Positions 36,301-44,149 of a DNA stretch of 64,000 nt are shown piece after piece. The stretch is taken from contig NC_092576.1 of the NCBI RefSeq assembly GCF_037975245.1, forward strand, positions 35,988,611 through 36,052,610, given 5' to 3'. The stretch's first letter is position 1. Each line of letters opens with the position of its first letter. Below the pieces are notes generated by a model, which saw only the letters and a list, made by a program, of their open reading frames with translations, did no database searches and was not told where the DNA came from. The DNA is from Apostichopus japonicus (Eukaryota > Echinodermata > Holothuroidea > Aspidochirotida > Stichopodidae). Both the position numbers and the translations under genes were made by a program.

Positions 36301-38194
36301 GCTACTCAGTAGCAGAGAGAACGTTGGTGTAAGTGCTGAAAATCCTTATATGTTTCCATCGACTTCAGATGGTCACATTCGAGGTTCTGATTGTATTAGA
36401 AGGTATGCTGTTTTGTGTGGAGCAACTAATCCAACTTTCCTGCGATCGACAGCTTTAAGGAAGCAGATTGCCACGGTTAGTCAAGTGCTGAACCTCAAAG
36501 ACAACGAGCTTGACATACTTGCCAAATTTCTCGGTCATGATGTACGAGTACATCGGGAGTTTTATAGACTACCTGATTCCACGCTGCAGGTTGCGAAAAT
36601 TTCAAAATTACTCTTATCGCTGGAGAATGGTAGAACCTCAAACCTTGCAGGCAAATCACTTGATGAGATTGACATAGAAAAAGATGAAGGTAAGGAATAC
36701 CACAATTTTACATTTCTTGGGAAACTGTGCACATACTTCTCCATGATGCAAGCCCCAATTGTTTGTAGAACATGTTGAATGTTGTTCTGAGTAATGATTT
36801 CTAGTTCTACAAACAATCCCAGGTCTAAATGTTCTCTACACCCTCAAGCTCTAAATATGTCAAACATTATCAAGTATAATGACAGCAAACCACTCCTGAC
36901 TGCTTTGCTTAAAAATGCTGCTTACATTTCTAAATGCCTAAAACAGATTAACTAGAGCTCAGTATTTGGTTTCACAGGGAATAAATTCCTTCATAGACCC
37001 GTAGTACTGCTGAAATGATTAAACATGGTGAGGGTACAGTCAGCTTTCTTGCACTTTTTACCCAATTATTGTCTACGTGTATGTAAGATGTGTTGAATAT
37101 ATATCACAAATATAACTCTTGATGTTCTTTGCAGAGATACAGGAGGATGAAAGTGTAAATGACAGTGAAGAAGATGAGAAAGTGGAAGAAGAGGATGAGC
37201 AGGAGCCTTTGAACCATGTTCCACATGTGACAATGCCAGAACAAAGTCCAATTCCAGCAACTGCAAAAAGTATGTAAATTAGATAGTTTGTAATATTACA
37301 TTTCTGTAATTCTTCATGTACAGTTAGCGTCACGTCGGCTAGCGATATGAGTAACTGCTCACAATATACACTGACTTTCTCTTGCAATTGCTTCCTTGCT
37401 TCTGTTTTGCTTATATCAGATGAAAATGGGTGTCATGCCTGCTCATGTTGTGTGCAAAGTACAATGTCTCACCAGTCACTTGTTTGAACTCTATTCAAGC
37501 ATAATATATATTTGCTCATTTTCAATGTATATGTGTCTGATGTGAGTGAATGTCACAATATAATATTTGAATAACTCTAAAATATGCCATTAACTGCTCA
37601 CGACTTTGCATACAAAACAAAAATAGGACTCAATCCACAGTAACATTGACATGGATGACTGAACAAATACATGTTACTGTAGCTACTGTGAACAATCCTC
37701 ACAATTTGCCTTTTACACTAGTCTTGTTAATTCTTGAGGGATTTGCCGCAACTCATTTTCTAGTAGATGATTGAATTGTTCCACCTGTTTTTTGAGAAGC
37801 CAGAAAACATTATAGTTTTGTATGAACAGACCTATTCCCATTCTGACAGATGCACCGGGCATGCTCTTTAGGTGACCTTTTACACATGTCTGTTCTCATC
37901 TAAGGCGATTTTGTCTGTTCTCATCTAAGGCAATAGTGCAATACATATCTGCATAATTGTTTAAGTTAATTTCTTTTCACTTTTTCAGAAACACAATGCA
38001 GAAGGAGACCTTGGTCAAATGAAGAAGTAGACATAATGAAGAAAGCCTTCAGAAAGGAAATTGCACAGAACAAACTTCCTGGAAAAGCAGCGATTGAAAA
38101 AGTTCTTGAGCAGTATGATTGCCTTAGAGGGCGCAAATGGACCAACTTGAAAGATTTTATTCGAAATCGCTTTCTAAAAGCAAATAAAGAGTAG
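24237..38194 (+). CDS. SET methyltransferase / Crypton-like recombinase / Myb fusion gene (whole model)
   Basis: Proposed coding exons: 24237-24333, 24755-24908, 25502-25712, 26481-26508, 33543-34400, 34716-36689, 37135-37269 and 37989-38194. Junction phases all match and the total is 3663 nt, 1220 residues plus stop. Domain order: basic N-terminus (1-32), KMT5A-like SET (about 33-154), disordered repeat linker (164-449), acidic segment with two zinc-finger-like motifs (450-660), tyrosine recombinase catalytic domain (about 900-1085), acidic linker, Myb/SANT-like domain (about 1160-1215). KMT5A methylates histone H4 K20, and tyrosine recombinases of Crypton type cut and join DNA. The fusion suggests a chromatin-directed DNA-binding protein, either domesticated or still mobile. 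Most exons have phase-1 boundaries. AATAAA lies at 38216-38221. I infer the model from splice sites alone; the 28-nt exon is the least certain part. Confidence 0.75.
24755..24908 (+). CDS. SET domain exon (N-terminal half)
   Basis: Starts after TTATTAAAG and reads GRGVFTDCIVEKGEFLFSYH, then GELISGREGETREEHTSS, then VFRYFFKYQDKKWW up to the GTAAGC donor. GRGVF is the S-adenosylmethionine-binding motif, and YHGELI matches YHGDLI of KMT5A. The exon ends after the first two bases of a codon, and the next exon completes it as Cys, giving WCVDAT, the KMT5A-like YCVDAT. Confidence 0.8.
25502..25712 (+). CDS. SET domain exon (catalytic half)
   Basis: The acceptor is TTTTCTTGCAG. The peptide has CVDATNEPTHGPKLGRLVNH, GRGDQANAKMVVKALNN, ILCLLSKERLTPGVEILYDY and GLDEKDMPWMKK. 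VDAT, GRLxNH and E.LYDYG match KMT5A, and PWMKK corresponds to its HPWLKH end. The usual NHS is NHG here. The reading frame meets TAG two codons after the GTACAG donor at 25713. A short unspliced product ending there is possible, giving a KMT5A-like protein of about 156 residues. Splicing to 26481 would extend it. Confidence 0.8.
26481..26508 (+). CDS. 28-nt mini-exon linking SET to the repeat linker
   Basis: TTCCATTCCAG precedes it and GTTAAT follows. It reads PPGSSLTHT and shifts the phase from 0 to 1. That is exactly what is needed to join the SET exon (phase 0 out) to the exon at 33543 (phase 1 in). Without some such exon the two ends of the gene are out of frame. This is inference; RNA evidence would settle it. 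Confidence 0.45.
27300..27860 (-). mobile_element. LINE 3' end with tetranucleotide tail
   Basis: On the - strand a frame ends with DHPLHCYLHDN...TGRLRLPPMRSNRHRNSFIPRAI and a stop at about 27485. The LR.P..R..R..NSFIP.AI pattern is typical of the extreme C-terminus of non-LTR retrotransposon ORF2. It is followed on the same strand by an A/T-rich 3' region and a (CTGA)n tail (27306-27376), the kind of microsatellite tail seen in CR1/L2-like LINEs. It is 5'-truncated. It lies in the intron of the SET/recombinase gene, in opposite orientation. Confidence 0.55.
27900..28861. repeat. Degenerate flank of the 200-bp satellite
   Basis: Scattered phrases resembling parts of the downstream unit recur (ATATGTGATACATCAT, GGTACACAAGGTCC, GTCCTCATTTGGTTTGTC). 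They suggest older, diverged copies of the array or of its source sequence. No ORF of note. Confidence 0.35.
28862..32530. repeat. ~200-bp satellite array, about 19 copies
   Basis: Units of about 196-207 bp contain in order GCACAGAGTCCCCAGTTGG, TATGTACTTTGATTGTAGCT, a TATAAAGTAGTAGAATATAT stretch, CACCTCTCCATCTTAATGG and CATTGTTTCTCCATTTGGTG. The CCCCAGTTGG landmark recurs from 28882 to 32499, 19 times in all. Two more diverged units lie near 32990 and 33360. Length differences between units are small indels. All ORFs across it, including those sharing QSPQLVCTLIVAN, repeat with the unit and break often, so they are artefacts. The array fills most of the intron before the repeat-linker exon. 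Confidence 0.95.
33543..34400 (+). CDS. Repeat-linker exon with three 86-residue repeats
   Basis: The acceptor is TTTATCCAACAG and the donor is ACAA/GTAAGA (phase 1 in, phase 1 out). After DGEPKASAVIQQ come three copies of a unit starting KLAVNDNKQPTEVFGETHT and ending AQQVQPTDIEL, at 33577, 33835 and 34093, a period of 258 nt. The copies differ by only a few bases. Composition is rich in Glu, Gln, Asp, Lys and Thr with no hydrophobic core, so it is probably disordered. The period is a multiple of three, so copy-number change would not break the frame. Confidence 0.75.
34716..36689 (+). CDS. Zinc finger and Crypton-like tyrosine recombinase exon
   Basis: Starts after CTTTTCAG (phase 1) and ends at GAAG/GTAAGG (phase 1); 658 codons. 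The first 100 residues are acidic and Ser-rich. CFYCEISQAKLPRHLQSAH resembles a C2H2 finger, and CPTCYGYLTRKFLWKHTC a second Cys/His site. The C-terminal third carries the tyrosine recombinase signature: RRRQGEISKM (first catalytic Arg, GE), VGKKGRTVPV (hairpin Lys), TALRKQIAT (second Arg), LGHDVRVHREFYR (His and the nucleophile Tyr). This layout is that of Crypton-type recombinases. Box II has Thr where HxxR has His. No in-frame stop or frameshift interrupts 1974 nt, which argues for function. Other members of this family are usually taken as domesticated or as repeats; copy number decides. Confidence 0.8.
37135..37269 (+). CDS. Acidic linker exon
   Basis: 135 nt between TTCTTTGCAG and a GTATGT donor, phase 1 on both sides. 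The peptide starts EIQEDESVNDSEEDEKVEEE and continues with QEPLNHVPHVTMPEQSPIP. It is strongly acidic and probably disordered. It connects the recombinase domain to the Myb-like exon. Confidence 0.7.
37989..38194 (+). CDS. Myb/SANT-like terminal exon
   Basis: Follows TTTTTCAG (phase 1) and ends at TAG 38192-38194. The peptide has RRRPWSNEEVDIMKKAFRKE, IAQNKLPGKAAIEKVLEQYD and LRGRKWTNLKDFIRNRF. The W..EE......F pattern, a central helix and a final RKW..LK.FI.NR fit a Myb/SANT-like DNA-binding helix bundle. Similar modules with PGK follow tyrosine-recombinase domains in other animal proteins as far as I recall. The final exon is followed by AATAAA at 38216-38221. Confidence 0.75.
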
Positions 38195-38215
38195 AGCTGT
38201 TATACAGCTGTTTCA

Positions 38216-38221
38216 AATAAA
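38216..38221 (+). terminator. Polyadenylation signal AATAAA
   Basis: A canonical hexamer 22 nt after the stop codon of the SET/recombinase gene. The cleavage site is not determinable from sequence alone. It would make a very short 3' UTR. Confidence 0.55.
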
Positions 38222-38904
38222 CCGTTATTGGAGTGGGTGGTAATTAGTTATGAGGATACAAGTTTCAGTGTCACTTTTCTACATGAAAAAACGTGGGAAG
38301 CAAATAGGCGGCTGCTATTTTTGTGATACTTTTCAAAGCTTTTGTTGTTTGTTCATTACATCACTCTTAAAGGTTGTGTTTGTATTTTAGATTTATGGCT
38401 GACCAGAAAAACAGCTGTGACTTATTTGACCTATGTGTTATTTCTAATTCACTGCAACATTGCATTACTAGTTTATTTTTAATTCAGGTACTAAGTTGCA
38501 CTACATACATAAAATGGTGCACAGATAATATTTCCTTAAGTAATAGAAAAACTTATGCAGAGCAAAAACAAAGGGTTAGAAAGGTTGAACAGCTCTTTTA
38601 TTGTTTATGTGTTTTAATTCTTAATTACTACATTATTACAGGCATGTTTTTCATTTCAGTAATTACGTTGCACTGCATAATTTAAATTGTGTCGAACGCC
38701 TTTAGAAAAAAAGCTGCAGAGAGAAAATTTAAAAAAAAGTAATAGAAAAACTCCTGGATAAATGAGAACACTAGGAAAAATGTAAGCTACTTATTTGTAA
38801 TTGCTTGGAGAAACTTCAAAAGAAAACACACAAAGGTTAGATAAATGTTGTTTTTAAGGAGAACAGCTCTGACATTGAGTGTGGTTGCAGAAGAAAAATA
38901 GATG

Positions 38905-39890
38905 GCTGTTACTGCTATTTATATTATTGTTTTCAAAAATGTTGTTTTGTTTGTTGATGACAGCTTCATTAAAGTGATATTTGTACTTAAGTTTAAGGGC
39001 TGAGGGAATGTTGACTTCTTCTTTAAAATTGGTATAGTTGACTGATAGAGCTAATTTATATGCTGGTCTTTGCTTAATAATGCCACATCTGAGGTGCCTA
39101 GTTGAAACATGGCTGAAATAGTCAAAAAGGTGGTGATGCTATTGGATTGATTCAAATCAATTAGCTGATATGTTTGTTTACTGTTCATTATGTTTAAGCT
39201 GTTTAACTTGGTGTTATATGAATACATTGTTTTGTTACTTACTTTTAGTTTCCATTGTGTTATAGTTATTTTCTCTGTCAATGTGTGAGATTGGCTTCTG
39301 TTAAAGGAGAAAATAGATGGCTGCTATTACTGCTATTAATATTATTATTTTAAAAACTGTTGTTTTGTTTGTTGATGACAGTCCCATTAAAGTGATATTT
39401 GTACTTAAGTTTAAGGGCTGACCGGTAAGACAGTTTGAGTTGAGCAATTTATTTACGTCTGATATTGGATATAAGTTCAGTTTTCAAAGCAATAGAATTG
39501 CTCTTTAATTAAACAACTTTATTACTTTACTTAAATGATTTTTTTTTTTCAAAATCACTGCATCACCTTGATTTAAGCAATTGCATGTTACCAATATAGG
39601 GAATGTTGACCTCTTTAAAATTGGTATAGTTGACTGATAGAGCTAATTTATATGCTGGTCTTTGCTTAATAATGCCACATCTGAGGTGCCTAGTTGAAAC
39701 ATGGCTGAAATAGTCAAAAAGGTGGTGATGCTATTAGATTGATTCAAATCAATAAGCTGATATGTTTGTTTACTGTTCGTTATATTTAAGCTGTTTAACT
39801 TGGTGTTATATAAATACATTGTTTTGTTACTTACTTTTAGTTTCCATTGTGTTATAGTTATGTTCTCTGTCAATGTCTGAATTTGACGTA
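38905..39890. repeat. Diverged direct duplication downstream of the gene
   Basis: About 38905-39000 matches 39310-39420 (TAAAGTGATATTTGTACTTA) and about 39005-39290 matches 39599-39880 (TTGGTATAGTTGACTGATAG). The paired - strand ORFs here are shadows of the duplicated sequence. No coding evidence. Confidence 0.8.
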
Positions 39891-40079
39891 TCAACGCGTA
39901 TCAAAACTGATCTGAGTATGTTTTTAAACATGAATCCAACTAAAGTTGACATATTTGAAAACTTTGTTGCCAACTTTTGCTTGTACCCATTTAGTATGGA
40001 CTAAGTTACCCCTGTGCTGAAGTGTGATTGTAAATGCAAACCCTGTTAGGTATTGACAATAATAGAACATGAACCACTG

Positions 40080-40460
40080 TTGTGTCCCCAGTTGAAATAC
40101 ACTGTGTGTCCGCATTTGGTACATAACTTAAGTGTGGTCCACAATTGGAATACACTGTGTGTCCCCATTTGGTACATAACTTGTTAAGTGTGGTCCACAA
40201 TTGGAATACACTGTGTGTCCCCATTTGGTACATTACTTGTTAAGTGTGGTCCACAGTGGAAAAAACTGTGTGTCCCCATTTGGTACATTACTTGTTAAGT
40301 GTGGTCCACAGTTGAAATACACTGTGTGTCCCCATTTGGTACATTACTTGCTAAGTGTGGTCCCCAGTTGAAAAACACTGTGTGTCCCCATTTGGTACAT
40401 TACTTGTTAAGTGTGGTCCCCAGTTGAAAAACACTGTGTGTCCCCATTTGGTATGTACTT
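40080..40460. repeat. ~56-59-bp minisatellite with GTCCCCATTTGGTAC core
   Basis: About seven units of TGTGTGTCCCCATTTGGTAC, ATTACTTGTTAAGTGTGGTC and a TTGRAAWACAC part. The core resembles the GTCCCCAGTTGG of the satellite at 28.9-32.5 kb. Two single relatives follow at 40580 (GTCCCCACTTGG) and 40611 (GTCCCCGATTGG). Confidence 0.9.
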
Positions 40461-40638
40461 AATCAAAATAGTTTTTAGCTTATATATTCCCTAACATTAA
40501 GTGTTAATGAAAAGCCTCCTGCCATGGCTCATTGCAAGTCATAGGACACACCCTCATACCTGGGAATATGCCGTGCGGCACTGTCCCCACTTGGTCAGTC
40601 CAAAAAAAGAGTCCCCGATTGGAGCCTGTTACATGTAT

Positions 40639-40672
40639 GCGTGTGTGTGTGTGTGTGTGTCTGTGTGTGTGT
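40639..40672. repeat. (GT)n microsatellite
   Basis: GT repeat of about 34 bp with one CT interruption, directly followed by GACGCCAAGCTTG, which starts the tandem repeat at 40679. Confidence 0.9.
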
Positions 40673-40678
40673 GACGCC

Positions 40679-41450
40679 AAGCTTGAAATTAGGTTTTCTC
40701 AGCAATCCCAAGGTAGATTGATCTCATTCTTGGTACATAGGTTACCCATCATGAGTAGACGATCCCTATTTATTTTGGTGCTAATATCATGAATATTAAT
40801 GAGTGGGCGGGGCTTAGAGTGATTTTTAACAAATGTCAATATCTTCGCAACCGTAAGTTCAATTTTCATGGAACTTGGTTTGGTGGTACAAGAGGAAAGT
40901 CCTCTATATGAATATGGTGACAGTTTGTCCAATCTCATTATTATTCATGAGGGGCGGGGCTAAGTGTTATTTTTCGCAAAAAAGCTTGAAATTAGGTTTT
41001 CTCAGCAATCCCAAGGTGGATTGATCTCATTCTTGGTACATAGGTTACCCATCATGAGTAGACGATCCCTATTTATTTTGGTGCTAATATCATGAATATT
41101 AATGAGTGGGCGGGGCTTAGAGTGATTTTCAACAAATGTCAATATCTTCGCAACCGTAAGTTCAATTTTCATGGAACTTAGTTTGGTGGTACAAGAGGAA
41201 AGTCCTCTATATGAATATGGTGACAGTTTGTCCAATCTCATTATTATTCATGAGGGGCGGGGCTAAGTGTTGTTTTTCGCAAAAAAGCTTGAAATTAGGT
41301 TTTCTCAGCAATCCCAAGGTGGACTGATCTCATTCTTGGTACATAGGTTACCCATCATGAGTAGACGATCCCTATTTATTTTGGTGCTAATATCATGAAT
41401 ATTAATGAGTGGGCGGGGCTTAGAGTGATTTTCAACAAATCTTCAGTATG
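40679..41450. repeat. 303-bp tandem repeat, about 2.5 copies
   Basis: Units start AAGCTTGAAATTAGGTTTTC at 40679, 40982 and 41285 and are nearly identical. They include GAGTGGGCGGGGCTTAGAGTG and a second GAGGGGCGGGGCTAAGTG. The third copy is cut off at about 41440 where a tRNA-like fragment follows. Opposite-strand ORFs of 79 codons here are repeat shadows. Confidence 0.9.
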
Positions 41451-41515
41451 ACCCGGCCAGGAGTCGAACCCCTAACCTTCCAGCTGCAAGTCGGAATTCT
41501 ACCCCAATACTATTA
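41440..41515 (-). mobile_element. tRNA-derived fragment (SINE head)
   Basis: The - strand contains an exact Pol III box B GGTTCGACTCC within GGGGTTCGACTCCTGGCCGG, preceded by GGTAGAATTCCGACTTGCAG, which resembles a decayed tRNA body with a GCA-type anticodon region. The acceptor stem does not pair well, so this is a tRNA relic or SINE piece and not a functional tRNA. Confidence 0.4.
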
Positions 41516-41825
41516 ATGAGGGGGCATGAATATTAATGAGTGGTAGAGCTTAAAGCAAATTCTTTAAAATATCAATTTGTTCATCAAACTTGAGCTGATA
41601 GCAAGGAACAACATTTGTGTTGATGCTACATTAATATTCATAAAAGGTCGGAACCAAGTGTACACAATGAACCTACAGTAATATTTAGATGCCAAGGAAT
41701 CTCAAAACCTCTTGGTTTTCTTGTTTATTTACCTATTACGAAGTAACCTAACCCAAAATAAATCAAATTAAACTAGTGGAATAGAAAAAGTAATATTATT
41801 CTGACTGAATATTAGTAAAAATAAG

Positions 41826-42005
41826 GTTGGGCGAAATGACCAACACGGTTGGGCGAAATGACCATGCTGGTTGGGCGAAATGACTATGATGGTTGGGCGA
41901 AATGACCATACTGGTTGGGCGAAATGACCAGGCTGGTTGGGCGAAATGACCAGGCTGGTTGGGCGAAATGGCAGTTGGGCGAAATGGTTGTTGGGCGAAG
42001 TGACT
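41826..42005. repeat. GGTTGGGCGAAATGACCA minisatellite (inverted copy of 20.9-kb array)
   Basis: Nine or so units of GTTGGGCGAAATGACCANNCTG, ending with CAGTTGGGCGAAATGG and GTTGGGCGAAGTG. Reverse-complemented, its first and last units correspond to the ends of the array at 20878-21017, so the two are the same structured repeat in opposite orientation, 21 kb apart. Confidence 0.9.
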
Positions 42006-42435
42006 AGAAAGCCAAACAAACATAACGCTTGTAAATATTATTGCTTTGTGTTGCTCATTTATTTGGTTCTGTAAACTTAAAATTAATTTTAAAGTTAAAC
42101 ATATAAACGATTTAGCCAATTCTGATACTGTGGACGGCTATTCATATCACAATAAATATCAATCACAGACAATTAACATTCATTAGTTTAAACTATCACA
42201 ATCATTATCTATATACATTGCAATGTTCACTCTATTTTCTTTTTCGTTGAATCTTTGAATCATAGAGTTGTGATTATTATTCATTCTGATCAGAATGTGT
42301 GTTATATCCTTGTTTTTGTTATTGTTGTTTACTTTGTTTATCTTCATTTATTTAGTAAACAATAAACCTGACTAGGAGGATATTCCTCTAAGTCTTCTAC
42401 ATCATACACGATGATTACTCTACTTCTCTTTATAG

Positions 42436-42512
42436 GTTTGCTAGATACGATCTGCCAGACACTATTCCGGTTGGATTAATTCCATCATCTTTGAAATCAA
42501 GAAACTTGAAAG
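42436..42512 (+). CDS. Leucine-rich module exon F
   Basis: The acceptor is CTCTTTATAG and the donor GTATGG; 77 nt, phase 2 in, phase 1 out. With two bases from exon E it reads TFARYDLPDTIPVGLIPSSL and ends KSRNLKG. It is the paralogue of exon B1 with the same phases, which is good evidence that E joins F across a 23-kb intron. It completes the LRR unit begun by LKELT in exon E. Confidence 0.6.
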
Positions 42513-42519
42513 GTATGGT

Positions 42520-44140
42520 CACAATGACGTCATAATAGTCACATTTCAAGTTCATTACATTAAGTTAGAGGTTTTACCTATAATGTGAATGTATTTTGAC
42601 ATTTTTGATTCACATACAATAGAGTACTGAATCAGCAACACATTACTGCAGCATACAGTTAATGACACTGCGACAATGATTGTTTAAAGTGTTGGAGGGT
42701 TCTCAAGTACCGAATGTTGTGCTTTGTCTTTCCAATGAAAGTACTTGTTCCATTACAGAGTTTGTCAATCCACCCTCCCCCCCCCCCCCCCCACGGCCGA
42801 CGACACGCATATAGAAACGCATCCACATATCCGCTTAAGCTATTATTGCAATCTGAATTGTAGAATTAAATCCGAGAAGTATAACTTAACTGTTGTCCAA
42901 ACAAACGAAGTTTTTGTTTCTCTTAACTTTGTGTGACACATTTCTAGGTTGAATGTTGCGAAATCAACCGTATAGGCCAATTGTATTATGTTAGTTCTCG
43001 CGCGTCATTCCTTTGTAAATCGCAGTCTCGGAATATATTTGAAAAAAGGAACATCTGTATTAGCGGATATCACTAGCCGTGCACAGTGATGGACAAAACA
43101 AAATAAGCAAGAATAAATGAATATAAAATCAATAAAGCAAATGTATACATTTGCGACGCAATAACAATAGCGTGTTTATTAAAATAGCAATAAAGGCTGC
43201 AAAGTGTTTAAAGAAAAAATAAGCGAAAACTAGACAGAGAGCAACAATGTTAAAGAACCGTTGGGACTATATGTACCGTACTAGAAATAACAATGCAGCA
43301 GCTGCTGTCCAGCATAACTAAACATGTTGCTGATTCCGAGACTTTAGCCCCTCGACCCCGCTAAGGCTCTGAGACACGTTCTGTAAAGTGTTGAGGTTAA
43401 GCTTCTTCCTCAAAACTTATTCCAAAAATTCTGCAGCTAACGGGGATTTCGCATCACAACCTTTGAGAACATTAAACTATCAAATAAATATTTCTAATGT
43501 ACATTTTTGTCTGTAAATCTGATAAGAGTTACTTTTATATTCAAGCCAACAATATACATATTGTTTATCGATTCGTTACAGTTTCACTTCATATTACTTA
43601 ATGAGGTAACTATGTATAAATAACTCTATTAAACGCGTGTTATCTGTCGAAGTTTTTACTTGATGGGTTTCTTTGACTTGCGATGAGATGCTAAAATGTC
43701 TTTAAGAAAAAATAAATATTTTTGAGTTAGGCAGCTTAATGTGTTTCTTAAAGAAAGTAATGATCTTGCAAGTATTAGTTAATATATTCAGAGTAGATAC
43801 AGTTTAAGCAGTATTAATCATCGGTCAACACGTTAATACAAGAAAAGTTCAGTAATATTTTGTTATTTAGTTTTCAACTGTGTGGTGCACCATCTAATAT
43901 ACAAACGTCTATACAAGACTAACAAGATTCATTGTATTCGTTAAAGTTAGTTAAACAATCAAATATGTTACTAAGCAGAAGCGGATACAGGCGAGTGATC
44001 AGATACAGGATGGGAGGTATACATATTCGGCGCAGTGCTTTGTGCTCATGTGCTATTTTCTCGTTGGTTGTTATGGTATATTTTCTTTTACTTTGTTTGG
44101 GGGTATTTAACTAAAGAGCTGCCGTATAGGTGCGTCTAAC
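42520..44140. other. Noncoding intronic stretch
   Basis: Contains a poly-C tract at 42774-42792 and no ORF or splice-bounded exon that I can support. Confidence 0.5.
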
Positions 44141-44149
44141 TGTAATAGT

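Noticed and set aside
41445-41510. tRNA-Cys gene on the - strand
   Set aside because: Exact box B but poor stems and no proper acceptor; treated as a SINE or tRNA relic.
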